Shown one piece after another: positions 35,589 to 43,935 of a stretch of DNA of 64,000 nucleotides. The stretch's first letter is position 1; every line of letters starts with the position of its first letter. This DNA comes from Hyphomicrobium_A sp963722495. Its GTDB lineage: Bacteria; Pseudomonadota; Alphaproteobacteria; Rhizobiales; Hyphomicrobiaceae. The stretch is from the NCBI GenBank assembly GCA_963722495.1, contig CAVRND010000022.1, positions 124,001-188,000 of the forward strand, read 5' to 3'. The notes beneath the pieces were generated by a model. That model was not told the DNA's origin. It searched no databases and worked only from the letters and a program-made list of their open reading frames with translations. The translations under genes and the position numbers were made by a program.

Positions 35589-35915
35589 ATGAACAAGCTG
35601 CTCGCAATCACAACCGCCGCGGCGCTCACCGTCACGATCCTTCCGTTGAGCGCCGAGACGGCGCACGAGCGCACGCTCAAGGCGCCGGAGAAGACGATGG
35701 GCGATCATGGCAAACTGCCGGCGACCGACAAGATGGGCCAGCACGTGCCTGACATGACCGGCCCGCGCACGGCAGCAAGCCCCGCCGAAGAGGGCTCGGG
35801 CGCGTCGGGGCCTAAGGGCCCGCCCAAGCGCATGGGCGATGAAGGCAAGCTGCCAGCGACGAAGAACATGAGCGGCGCCGTTCCGGATATGACCGGGCCG
35901 GGCGCAACGAAATAG
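35589..35915 (+). CDS. Exported protein with two MGD-GKLPAT repeats, 108 aa
   Basis: ATG 35589, AAGGAG eight bases before. Signal peptide ITTAAALTVTILPLSAE. The mature part is made of two imperfect copies of a 25-residue unit: TMGDHGKLPATDKMGQHVPD and RMGDEGKLPATKNMSGAVPD, each ending MTGP, joined by a Ser/Gly/Pro linker. Disordered composition and matching His/Asp/Met residues could bind a metal, but that is a guess. I do not know a named family. The unit recurs only here in the window. Confidence 0.6.
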   Translation: MNKLLAITTAAALTVTILPLSAETAHERTLKAPEKTMGDHGKLPATDKMGQHVPDMTGPRTAASPAEEGSGASGPKGPPKRMGDEGKLPATKNMSGAVPDMTGPGATK

Positions 35916-36010
35916 CTTCTGGATGAGATGCTGCGGCCGCGCCCTGCGGCTGCGCATTCAGAACCGCCGCATGGCGACCCTAATGCCGAGCGGTGGCGGC
36001 TGTCTTCGGG

Positions 36011-36256
36011 TCACGTCGGGCGGAAGTTCGCCATGTCGACCACGTTGTTATCGGGTCCGTTGACGTCGGAAAAATGCGTCACCTTGTTGCTGTCGCAGAC
36101 GTAGACCCACTTGTGGTCGAACAGCTCGCCGTCCCGGATGTGCCCGAACACGGCGCCCTTCGCGCCACGCCAGAAAAGGGTCGCAGGCGTGCGCTCGGCA
36201 TTCACCTTTTCCCAGTTCGGCTCAATGTACTCATTGATCTGCTTCCAGTGAATCAC
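36011..36256 (-). CDS. Conserved hypothetical protein, 81 aa
   Basis: GTG 36254-36256 with GGGAG eight bases upstream. The sequence HWKQINEYIEPNWEKVNAE, then ATLFWRGAKGAVFGHIRDGE and DHKWVYVCDSNKVTHFSDVN is a compact beta-rich pattern with several Trp residues. It is soluble and has no signal. An upstream extension to 36424 looks non-coding. I do not recognise a family. It is divergent from prfC. Confidence 0.5.
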   Translation of the reverse strand: MIHWKQINEYIEPNWEKVNAERTPATLFWRGAKGAVFGHIRDGELFDHKWVYVCDSNKVTHFSDVNGPDNNVVDMANFRPT

Positions 36257-36430
36257 GGCGAATCTCCCGAGGAACGCATTTGTTGATGGCCTTATGACCG
36301 CATCCGCTGGAAAAGCGAAGCACTTCCAGAGTGCAGAGGATCGACGGGGCGTGCCGTCGGTGGTAAGGGCACGCTTGCGGTCGCCGATCCAGGCCCAGCA
36401 CACCCCTAAACGCAGGCGTTGCAAAGCAGA

Positions 36431-38056
36431 ATGCCGAACGACATTGCGCCATCAGCGCCAGCTCCAGGCGGTACCGCCGCAAGCAAACTGGCAGCAGAAA
36501 TTCGCCGCCGGCGCACGTTTGCCATCATCTCGCATCCCGATGCCGGCAAGACGACGCTGACCGAAAAGCTGTTGCTGTTCGGCGGCGCTATTCAGCTTGC
36601 GGGGCAAGTGAAGGCGAAGAAGGACGGCCGCAATACGCGCTCGGACTGGATGGCCATCGAGAAGGCGCGCGGCATTTCCGTCGTCACCTCGGTCATGACC
36701 TTCGAATATGAAGGCGCCGTCTTCAATCTGCTGGACACGCCGGGCCACGAGGACTTTTCCGACCACACCTATCGCACGCTGACCGCCGTCGATTCAGCCA
36801 TCATGGTCATCGACGCGGCGAAGGGCATCGAGGCACGCACCCGCAAGCTGTTCGAAGTGTGCCGCCTGCGCGACATCCCCATCATCACCTTCATCAACAA
36901 GCTCGACCGCGAGGCGCGCGAGCCGCTGGAGCTGCTCGACGAGATCGAGAAGGTACTGGCGCTCGATACGGCGCCCATGGTGTGGCCGATCGGCAAGGGA
37001 CGCGGCTTCCGCGGCACGTTCGATCTATTGCAGCCGCGCATCCGGCGCATCGACGAGGCCCCCGAGGGGCTCCCCGTGTCGGGACCGGACGACCCCGTCT
37101 TCGAAACGCTGCTGGAGCCGGATGAGCTGGCACGCTGGCGGGAGGAAATCGAGCTTGTGCACAATGCGTGCGGGCGCTTTGACCTCAAGGCTTTCCGCGA
37201 GGGCACGCTCTCCCCCGTTTACTTCGGTAGCGCATTGCGGAACTTCGGCGTGCGCGACTTGCTCGACGCGCTGATCTCCTATGCCCCGCCGCCGCTGAGC
37301 CGCAAGGCGGCGACGCGCACCATCGAGGCCACCGAGCCGGCGATGACCGGCATCATTTTCAAGATCCAGGCGAACATGGACCCCAACCACCGCGACCGCA
37401 TGGCCTTCATGCGGCTGTGCTCGGGGCGGCTGACGCGTGGCATGAAGGTGAAGCACGTGCGCACCGATAAGATCATGGCGCTGACGGCGCCGCAGTTCTT
37501 CTTCGCCCAGGACCGCTCGCTGGCCGAGGAGGCGTTCGCAGGCGACGTCGTCGGCATTCCCAACCGCGGCACGCTGCGTATTGGTGACGCGCTGACCGAG
37601 GGCGAGGACGTGCAGTTCCTCGGCATCCCCAGCTTCGCGCCGGAGATCCTGCGCCGCATTCGGTTGGAGGACGCCATCCGCGCCAAGAAGCTGAAGGATG
37701 CGTTGAAGGAGATGGCGGAGGAAGGCGTCGTGCAGCTGTTCTCGCCTTTGGACGGCACGCAGCCGATCGTCGGCGTCATCGGCGCGCTGCAGCTCGACGT
37801 GCTGGGAGACCGGCTGACGCACGAGTACGGGTTGCCGATCGGCTTCGAGACGGCGCCATGCGAGGTGATGCGCTGGATTACGGCTGACGACCCGGCGAAG
37901 CTGACGCGCTTCATCGAGTCCAACCGCTCATCGATTGCTACGGATTCCGAAGGCGACTACGTCTACATGGCACCATCGGTGTTCAGTTTGAACTGGGTGC
38001 AGGAGCGCAATCCCGACATCAAGTTCGTCGACGTGAAGGCCGTGACGCAGGGCTGA
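36431..38056 (+). CDS. prfC: Peptide chain release factor 3
   Basis: A 541-residue GTPase, full length. ATG 36431 gives MPNDIAPSAPAPGGTAASK. G1 is ISHPDAGKTTLTEKLL, G3 LLDTPGHEDFSDHTYRTL and G4 TFINKLDREAREP. The domain order, GTPase then two barrels and the RF3 C-terminal domain (GALQLDVLGDRLTHEYGLPI), is that of RF3, which removes RF1/RF2 from the ribosome after termination. It is intact over 1.6 kb, unlike many neighbours. It is alone on this strand, 85 bp before the heptad-repeat gene. Confidence 0.92.
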   Translation: MPNDIAPSAPAPGGTAASKLAAEIRRRRTFAIISHPDAGKTTLTEKLLLFGGAIQLAGQVKAKKDGRNTRSDWMAIEKARGISVVTSVMTFEYEGAVFNLLDTPGHEDFSDHTYRTLTAVDSAIMVIDAAKGIEARTRKLFEVCRLRDIPIITFINKLDREAREPLELLDEIEKVLALDTAPMVWPIGKGRGFRGTFDLLQPRIRRIDEAPEGLPVSGPDDPVFETLLEPDELARWREEIELVHNACGRFDLKAFREGTLSPVYFGSALRNFGVRDLLDALISYAPPPLSRKAATRTIEATEPAMTGIIFKIQANMDPNHRDRMAFMRLCSGRLTRGMKVKHVRTDKIMALTAPQFFFAQDRSLAEEAFAGDVVGIPNRGTLRIGDALTEGEDVQFLGIPSFAPEILRRIRLEDAIRAKKLKDALKEMAEEGVVQLFSPLDGTQPIVGVIGALQLDVLGDRLTHEYGLPIGFETAPCEVMRWITADDPAKLTRFIESNRSSIATDSEGDYVYMAPSVFSLNWVQERNPDIKFVDVKAVTQG

Positions 38057-38140
38057 TGCCAGCCCCTGATCGGCCGCCACTTTTGAGTTGCATGATCACT
38101 AGTGTTCTTGTAATGTTCCTCGCATGGGATGAGGACGTGC

Positions 38141-38434
38141 ATGGACTTGGAAGCTGAAATTCGTGACTTGAAGCGCCGGGTGGGCGAGATCGAAGGCACC
38201 TACGGATTTCTGTCGGGCCAGCTGCGCGATGTGCACCGCTCCGTGCTGGGATTCCAAGAGCAGACCAATGAGCGCTTCGACGGTCTCGACGGCCGGATGG
38301 ACGGCCTCGATGGCCGGATGGACCGCTTCGACGGCCGTATGGATCGCTTTGAGCAGGCACTTGATGCGTTACCTCGGGCTTTGGCCGAGATTGTCCGCGC
38401 AGAGTTCGAGCGCCGGGATCGCAAGAGGATCTAA
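38141..38434 (+). CDS. Coiled-coil protein with tandem heptads, 97 aa
   Basis: ATG 38141 with GAGG six bases before. The start MDLEAEIRDLKRRVGEIEGT is a helix; residues 45-73 consist of four near-identical heptads, DGLDGRM, DGLDGRM, DRFDGRM, DRFEQAL, encoded by 21-bp tandem repeats at about 38277-38361. It ends in a basic tail EFERRDRKRI. Such short heptad-repeat proteins are frequent in Rhizobiales and vary in repeat number. Its stop overlaps the opposite gene's stop within CTAA at 38431-38434. Confidence 0.6.
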   Translation: MDLEAEIRDLKRRVGEIEGTYGFLSGQLRDVHRSVLGFQEQTNERFDGLDGRMDGLDGRMDRFDGRMDRFEQALDALPRALAEIVRAEFERRDRKRI

Positions 38435-39270
38435 CCCGTCGGCAGCTCGGCACCCGCCCCCAACGCGGCTACGGCGACGTCGCCGTCGGTGATGTAGCGG
38501 TTGATGCGCTTGCCATCGACGCGGTCGCCGGTCCTTTCCATGATCAACTCGCCGATCGCATCCGCTTTGCGCAGTTCGCGCATGATGTAGTCGCGCTCGA
38601 CGTTGGTGTCCTTGTCGGTCGCGTGGGTGATCTGAAACGTCAGGCTGGCAAGCCCAATTCCTTTGTCGCGCGTGCCAGCGCCTACCCACGGCACGTTGGC
38701 GCCTGGCGGCGGCACGTCGGTGTTGAGCCAGAAGCTGGCCGTGTCGACATCCTCGAATTGCTTCAGGTCGCGCCCCCAAAACCGCACGTGGTGCCGCTTG
38801 CGCGGACTGTCGCCGATCGCCTTTTGAAAGCCGATGTCTTGGCCGCGCCCGAACAGGAAGAGCGTCGAGAAGGGGGCCGTCGGATATGGCCGGTTGAGCA
38901 CAAAAGCCTTCACCATCCGCCATGAGCTGCGAAGGTTCAGCCTATCGGCCTCGACCCAGCCGATGGCGGCGAACGCCGCGCGCAGCTGATCGAGCGTGCC
39001 GACGAGTACGAGATTGACGGGATCCGCCGGCAGTCCGTCCGCAGCGGTGGTGAAGCTCGGCACGTGCCGGCGCTGCGATACCTTGAGGCCCATGCGCACC
39101 GCATAAGGCAGGATGACATAGGCGGCGATGGCGTAAGTGGCGCTGAGCGCAAAGAAGACCGGCATCTCCTGATCGGCGAAATCGAAGACGACGAAAACGA
39201 TCAGCCAGATGCTAACCGCGCCGATCGTGAAGATGGCGATGCGCTGCACCGTGCGGATCAGCAGTCCCAC
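38431..39270 (-). CDS. LssY C-terminal domain protein, membrane-anchored
   Basis: Two N-terminal helices (AIFTIGAVSIWLIVFVVF and VFFALSATYAIAAYVILPY) are followed by the LssY_C domain: PVNLVLVGTLDQLRAAFAAI, WVEADRLNLRSSWRMVKA, RPYPTAPFSTLFLFGRGQD, IGDSPRKRHHVRFWGRD and FQITHATDKDTNVERDY. LssY-type domains occur in secretion-associated membrane proteins, but the biochemical role is unknown. It ends 16 bp from the cupin gene on the same strand and may be cotranscribed with it. Confidence 0.75.
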   Translation of the reverse strand: MGLLIRTVQRIAIFTIGAVSIWLIVFVVFDFADQEMPVFFALSATYAIAAYVILPYAVRMGLKVSQRRHVPSFTTAADGLPADPVNLVLVGTLDQLRAAFAAIGWVEADRLNLRSSWRMVKAFVLNRPYPTAPFSTLFLFGRGQDIGFQKAIGDSPRKRHHVRFWGRDLKQFEDVDTASFWLNTDVPPPGANVPWVGAGTRDKGIGLASLTFQITHATDKDTNVERDYIMRELRKADAIGELIMERTGDRVDGKRINRYITDGDVAVAALGAGAELPTG

Positions 39271-39286
39271 GTCGTCCCCCTTCGGC

Positions 39287-39706
39287 TTAGTAACTGCCCT
39301 GCTGGATGAAGCTATCAGGCGTGCCGTCGGCCGGATCGACGAAAATGACGTCTTTAGGATCGCGGCGCGGCGTGTCGATCGACAGGAACACCAGCGGCTC
39401 CTCGATGATATCGGGCAGCGCGTGCACGGTGCCGCGCTCGAAATGCAGAAGCTGCCCAGGTCCGAATTCGGCCTTACTGGCCGGATCGCCCATCCAGAAC
39501 GTGCCGCGCCCGGAGAACACGTAGAGGTATTCGTCGCATTGCGCGTGGTAGTGCGGCGGCGTCGGCTTGTAGACGCGAAACACGCGCGCGCTCGCCGACG
39601 GCCGATCGGTCAGGTAGCGGTCGACGAGGAGCGTTGTCGCGCTTTCGGGGAGCGTCGCCGCAATCGCTGCGATGTCAAATCTGCCCATGGTGCGCTTGTC
39701 GTCCAT
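39287..39706 (-). CDS. Cupin domain protein, 139 aa
   Basis: Start set at ATG 39704-39706 (MDDKRTMGRFDIAAIAATLP); ATG 39688 is a shorter alternative. The cupin core is TPPHYHAQCDEYLYVFSGRG followed by GQLLHFERGTVHALPDI, so the two His, Glu and second His metal ligands are in place. Single-domain cupins bind Fe or Mn and act as sugar isomerases, dioxygenases or sensors; this one cannot be refined. It lies upstream of the LssY gene on the same strand. Confidence 0.65.
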   Translation of the reverse strand: MDDKRTMGRFDIAAIAATLPESATTLLVDRYLTDRPSASARVFRVYKPTPPHYHAQCDEYLYVFSGRGTFWMGDPASKAEFGPGQLLHFERGTVHALPDIIEEPLVFLSIDTPRRDPKDVIFVDPADGTPDSFIQQGSY

Positions 39707-39811
39707 GCTGGCGATCCATTGGTTGCCGCAAACGATGCCCCGAGGCATAAGCCGGTCTTAGCGTATCCGGCGCTAGCTTGCACCGGCATCGACAGATGAG
39801 CGAGGGGTTGC

Positions 39812-40912
39812 ATGGCGCACGCAGATCAAATCGAGCGGGATGGCGCGGCAGTTGCTGCCGGGCTCTCTCTAGCGGCGCTGATCCTCTTCGGAGTGCGCTT
39901 CGTGCAGGGCTTCATCTTCTGGGGCGGCGCCAGCCGGCGGCTAATCTACGACTTCCACGATGTTGCGGGCGTCGATCACGCTGTGAAGCTCGACTTCGAT
40001 GCGGCTGGCTACGTCGCCGCCAAGCTGACCCACGCGCTACCCGGCGCGCTGTGGGTGCAAAAGCCCATCGAGTGGACGCTGGGCCATCACGACTTGATCG
40101 TCACTTCGGTCTGGCTGTGGACCCTCGCCGAACTCGCGGTCGGCCTCGGCTTGATGTTCGGCCTCGCTACCCGGTTATCGGCGTTCGTCAGCATCTGGCT
40201 CAACGTCGCCCTGATGGTGATCTTCGGTTGGATGGGCTCGACCTGCCTCGACGAGTGGACGATGGCCGTCTCAGGCGTTGCCATGAGCTCGGCAATTTTT
40301 CTCGCCGGCGCGGGCCTCTGGTCGCTCGATCAACGTTACATCGCGCCGACTTACTTCGCCCAGCGCCGCGCCTGGGCGCCGTGGGTGTTCAGCGGTCCGC
40401 TTCCCGTCGCCACGGTGCGCCGGCTGGCCAAATGGTTCGCCCTCGGCTGCGCCGCTTTCACGGTGCTGACCTATCACGTGCTGTTCGGCGCGGTCGTTTC
40501 ACCGCTGCATTCGCGCACGAACTTCCACCGTCACAATATCGCGATGTCGGCGCCGCACTTTGCAGCCGACGGCAGCGTGGCGTTCGACGCATACGTCGAT
40601 GCCGGTCCGGACACCGGTGCCGCATACATCATTGCCGCGACGCTGCTCGACGGATCGGGGCAGAAGCTCGCGAAGTGGGATGGCGCCGCCCTCGCCGCGC
40701 TGGCGCCCGACGCATTTCGCAACGCCTATGCCTACGAATGGGCATCGCAGTTCAAGCCCGAGGTGATCGGTTTCAGCGGGCAGACGGGCGCGCGCGCGAC
40801 CATCACGCTACCGCCCGTGGCGACACAGGCTGCCGGCGGCGACACACGCATCCTTGTTCTCGAGGCCATCAACGGCGCAACTTGGCGCGTCGTCGGCGCG
40901 GCCGCCAAGTAG
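39812..40912 (+). CDS. doxDA: Thiosulfate:quinone oxidoreductase, DoxD-DoxA fusion
   Basis: 366 residues. The DoxD half holds four to five membrane helices with GVRFVQGFIFWGGASRRLI, PGALWVQKPIEWTLG, LAELAVGLGLMFGLATRLSA and the signature GWMGSTCLDEWTMAVSG. The DoxA half, from about residue 215, is soluble with HSRTNFHRHNIAMSAP and beta strands to the end. DoxD and DoxA form a membrane enzyme that oxidises thiosulfate to tetrathionate and reduces quinone; fusions of the two occur in bacteria. It indicates a sulfur-oxidising capacity. No other sulfur gene is adjacent. Confidence 0.75.
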   Translation: MAHADQIERDGAAVAAGLSLAALILFGVRFVQGFIFWGGASRRLIYDFHDVAGVDHAVKLDFDAAGYVAAKLTHALPGALWVQKPIEWTLGHHDLIVTSVWLWTLAELAVGLGLMFGLATRLSAFVSIWLNVALMVIFGWMGSTCLDEWTMAVSGVAMSSAIFLAGAGLWSLDQRYIAPTYFAQRRAWAPWVFSGPLPVATVRRLAKWFALGCAAFTVLTYHVLFGAVVSPLHSRTNFHRHNIAMSAPHFAADGSVAFDAYVDAGPDTGAAYIIAATLLDGSGQKLAKWDGAALAALAPDAFRNAYAYEWASQFKPEVIGFSGQTGARATITLPPVATQAAGGDTRILVLEAINGATWRVVGAAAK

Positions 40913-41040
40913 ATCTGACCGCCGGCGCGGCACCCTGCGGCCCTCGGGTCGCCGGATCGTTCTTGGCCGGCATGGAACGCGGATGGTGATAAGTCCGTTG
41001 TCGGCTTGGCCCAAGAACGACGAGCACCGGCGACAGACGT

Positions 41041-41829
41041 ATGCTGAAACAGAGCCCGAAGCGCAAAGGCGTAATCGAGACTCTGCGCTATCTATATGAG
41101 TCAGAGGCGCGGGCGGCGCATATATTTCGCTATGGCCTGCTTGCTTTCGATCTAGTCACCATCGTGTTCATCGTCGTCACCTCGTTCCGGCCGGGGAACG
41201 CAATGCTCGAGAAGCTGGACATCGCGTTCGGCGTCCTGATCCTCCTGGACTTCTCCGCACGCTTTGCCATCAGCCGCGATCGTCTGCGAGAGCTGGCGCA
41301 CCCGGCCTCGTGGGCCGACATGGCTTCGATCGTGTCGTTCTTGGCGCCCGTCGCCGGGGAGGCGGCAGGCTTCCTGCGCCTGCTACGAACCGTACGCCTA
41401 CTCCACACTTACCAACTCCTGGCGCGCCTGCGCAAAGACAGTCCCTGGTTCCGCCGCCATGAGGACGTCGTGCTGGCCCTGGCGAACCTGCTCGTATTTC
41501 TCTTCATCATGAGCGGTATCGTCTACGCGACCCAGCACGACCGCAATCCCGCCATCGGCAACTACGTAGACGCGCTCTATTTTACGGTGACGGCGCTCAC
41601 CACCACCGGCTTCGGCGACATTACCCTGACCGGCACCCTAGGGCGCCTCATCTCGATCGTGATCATGATCCTGGGCGTCACCCTGTTCCTGATGCTCGTG
41701 CGGGTATTGCTGCAGCCGACAAAGGTTCGCTTTCGCTGCCCCCAATGCGCCCTGATGCGCCACGACGCCGATGCCGTGCACTGCAAAGACTGCGGCACCG
41801 TGCTCAAGATCCCGAACGACGATTATTGA
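41041..41829 (+). CDS. Voltage-gated-type potassium channel with C-terminal zinc ribbon
   Basis: Six-helix plan: RYGLLAFDLVTIVFIVVTS, LDIAFGVLILLDFSARF, S4-like RLLRTVRLLHTYQLLARLRK with spaced Arg, then ALANLLVFLFIMSGIVYAT, pore helix and filter ALTTTGFGDITLTG, and ISIVIMILGVTLFLMLVRVLL. The filter reads T-T-G-F-G-D, a variant of T-V-G-Y-G-D. The cytosolic tail is a short ribbon CPQCALMRHD then HCKDCGTVLKI, four Cys that would bind Zn. The gene may follow doxDA in one transcript (128 bp). Confidence 0.75.
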   Translation: MLKQSPKRKGVIETLRYLYESEARAAHIFRYGLLAFDLVTIVFIVVTSFRPGNAMLEKLDIAFGVLILLDFSARFAISRDRLRELAHPASWADMASIVSFLAPVAGEAAGFLRLLRTVRLLHTYQLLARLRKDSPWFRRHEDVVLALANLLVFLFIMSGIVYATQHDRNPAIGNYVDALYFTVTALTTTGFGDITLTGTLGRLISIVIMILGVTLFLMLVRVLLQPTKVRFRCPQCALMRHDADAVHCKDCGTVLKIPNDDY

Positions 41830-41844
41830 TCCGTCGCCGCCGAG

Positions 41845-42336
41845 CTACCCTTCCCGATTTGGGGTGCCGAGAATGTGCGATTTCGGGGGCAGCATCACGC
41901 TGTCGAAGTCCTGCGTGAACATGGCCGCGGCAAAGAACGCAACCGCGCGCAAGGGCTCCTTGCCGGTGTTGGCGAGATCGTGCCGCACATTGGTCGGCAG
42001 CACAAACACGCTCCCGGGACCGACGGGGTACTTGCCGGACTCCATGCGCAGCTCGCCGGTACCGGCGATAATGTACTGCGTCTCCTCGGTTGCATCGGTA
42101 TGCCAGCCGAGGTGGCCGCCCGGCGCGATCTCGTAGACGATCGTCGATGACTGCTCCGCATTGTGACCGCCGTAGCTGGCGAAGAACGCCCTCCAGTCGA
42201 CCGTGGGGTCATCAACGCTTCCAACCTTGATGCGCTCCTGCTTGTTGGTTTCGACGACAGGACTACTGGCGCGCGCTGCCTTGACGACGCGCTTGGCCGG
42301 ACCGACCTTCACGTTTGCATCAGATGCGGGGATCAT
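41845..42336 (-). CDS. Cupin domain protein, 163 aa
   Basis: ATG 42334-42336 after AAGGAG. A basic leader (VGPAKRVVKAARASSPVVET) precedes a cupin: STIVYEIAPGGHLGWHTDAT, EETQYIIAGTGELRMESG, GSVFVLPTNVRHDLANTG. Two His and the Glu of the first motif and the His of the second are present. There is no enzyme-specific signature. It converges with the channel gene by 15 bp and is divergent from the DUF72 gene. Confidence 0.7.
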   Translation of the reverse strand: MIPASDANVKVGPAKRVVKAARASSPVVETNKQERIKVGSVDDPTVDWRAFFASYGGHNAEQSSTIVYEIAPGGHLGWHTDATEETQYIIAGTGELRMESGKYPVGPGSVFVLPTNVRHDLANTGKEPLRAVAFFAAAMFTQDFDSVMLPPKSHILGTPNREG

Positions 42337-42550
42337 GCTCGGCTCCTTTTGGGGTTCCCCGCGAAGACTAGGAGCGGCGTTGCCGGTAGCAATGCCGACC
42401 GGCTTTTGTGGTTGGAGCGCTGTTGCGTGGCCGCCGCGCATTCGCTTCGAAATGTGCACATTGCGCCGCCCGTTCGCGCCTTGACCGCAGCGCGGCGGCA
42501 TTGCATCGGTCATGCAGGGAGCTTTTGGGCTCTCCACTCGTGGAGGTTGC

Positions 42551-43357
42551 ATGGCTAAGAGCGGCACGATACGCGCCGGCATGGGCGGTTGGACGTTCGA
42601 GCCGTGGCGCGGCACCTTCTATCCCGACAAGCTTCCGCACGCGAAAGAGCTCGGCTACGCCGCCGAGCACGTGCCGACCATCGAGGTGAACGGCACGTTC
42701 TATCGGACGCAGACACCGGCGACATTCGCCAAGTGGGCGAGCGAGACACCGGACGGTTTTGTGTTCTCGCTCAAAGGTCCGCGCTACGCCGTCAACCGGC
42801 GCGTACTCGCCGAGGCCGGAGACTCGATCAAGCGCTTCGTCGATTCCGGCCCGTTGGAGCTCGGCGCCAAACTGGGGCCGATGCTGTGGCAGTTCGCGGC
42901 GACGAAGAAGTTCGATCCTGCGGACTTCGCTGCCTTTCTCGCGCTACTGCCACACAAGCTCGGCGACACCAAGCTGCGCCACGTCGTCGAGGTCCGCCAC
43001 GACACGTTCTGCACGCCCGAGTTCATCAAGCTGGCGCGTGACCACAACGTGCCGATCGTCTTCGCCGAGCACGAGACATATCCGGCCATCGCGGACGTGA
43101 CCGGCGACTTCATCTACGCGCGTTTACAGAAGGGCAAGGACGAGGTGAAGACCGGGTATGCGCCCAAGGCGCTGGATGCCTGGTCCAAGCGCTTCGCGAC
43201 CTGGGCCGAGGGCGGCGTCCCGGCCGACCTGCCGCTGGTCGACGAAAAGAGCAAGCTGCAAAAGAAGCCCCGCGATGCGTTCGTCTACTTCATCCATGAG
43301 GGTAAGGTGCGCGCTCCGCACGCGGCGATGGCGCTGATGGAGCGCGTCGGCAAGTAA
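42551..43357 (+). CDS. DUF72 family protein
   Basis: ATG 42551 with GGAGG seven bases upstream. TIRAGMGGWTFEPWRGTFYP, EHVPTIEVNGTFYRTQTPAT, GFVFSLKGPRYAVNRR, LWQFAATKKFDPADFAAFL and VEVRHDTFCTPEFIKLARDH are the signature blocks of DUF72, a TIM-barrel family of unknown reaction found in most bacterial phyla. The protein is full length (268 aa). It precedes the DUF3175 gene by 61 bp in the same direction. Confidence 0.8.
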   Translation: MAKSGTIRAGMGGWTFEPWRGTFYPDKLPHAKELGYAAEHVPTIEVNGTFYRTQTPATFAKWASETPDGFVFSLKGPRYAVNRRVLAEAGDSIKRFVDSGPLELGAKLGPMLWQFAATKKFDPADFAAFLALLPHKLGDTKLRHVVEVRHDTFCTPEFIKLARDHNVPIVFAEHETYPAIADVTGDFIYARLQKGKDEVKTGYAPKALDAWSKRFATWAEGGVPADLPLVDEKSKLQKKPRDAFVYFIHEGKVRAPHAAMALMERVGK

Positions 43358-43418
43358 CGAAACTCGCGCCCGCGTCGACCGTTTAGCCCTCATCTCTCAA
43401 GCCCAGATGGAGGCCGCC

Positions 43419-43793
43419 ATGGCTGCAACCAAAGCGAAAGCGAAACCCAAGACGAAGGCCAAGGCCAAGACGACGGCGCGCCGTAAGAGCGTGGCTAAGA
43501 AGCCGGCCGCACGACGCACGGTGAAGAAGTGGTCGCAGTCGGTGACCGACAACAGCGACGCGATGGATCTCAAGCCCGACGTGTTCAAGCTCGACGATCC
43601 GAAAAAAATCGCAGCGTCGTTGAAACGGTCGGCCGAGCGTAGCCACCGCCGCAAGTCGGCGCCCTATCGTTCGGCGATGTCGATGCTGACGTTCTACGTC
43701 AATCGCGCCGGGCATAACTTGCCGGCCAAGCGCCGACGCGTGCTCGAGCGCGCCAAGGACGAGTTGCGCAAGGCGTTCGGCAAGGACGCTTGA
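43419..43793 (+). CDS. DUF3175 protein with histone H1-like basic N-terminus
   Basis: ATG 43419, GGAGG five bases before; ATG 43407 is also in frame but poorly placed. The first 35 residues are Lys/Ala/Thr-rich (KAKAKPKTKAKAKTTARRK), like H1-type DNA-binding tails. The rest reads KWSQSVTDNSDAMDLKPDVF, DPKKIAASLKRSAERSHRRK, YRSAMSMLTFYVNRAGHNLP and RRRVLERAKDELRKAF, the DUF3175 pattern. A DNA- or RNA-binding role is plausible. A strong terminator follows at 43887. Confidence 0.75.
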   Translation: MAATKAKAKPKTKAKAKTTARRKSVAKKPAARRTVKKWSQSVTDNSDAMDLKPDVFKLDDPKKIAASLKRSAERSHRRKSAPYRSAMSMLTFYVNRAGHNLPAKRRRVLERAKDELRKAFGKDA

Positions 43794-43886
43794 GCTGTCA
43801 ATTCTTCGCGCTTCAAACACGCGCGCGAACTCTGTTCTAAATGTCGTACCGGCCCAGCCGGTCAGACGGCCACAAGCGCCGCAAGC

Positions 43887-43913
43887 GGTGTCAGACCCTC
43901 GCGGTCTGACACC
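43887..43913. terminator. Bidirectional terminator hairpin
   Basis: GGTGTCAGACC (43887-43897) and GGTCTGACACC (43903-43913) form a perfect 11-bp stem with a 5-base loop. It lies between the converging DUF3175 and LysM/LytM genes and has no strong T tract, so it may work as a rho-assisted or structural terminator in both directions. Confidence 0.6.
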
Positions 43914-43935
43914 ATCTCCCTCACACGTCGCGCGA

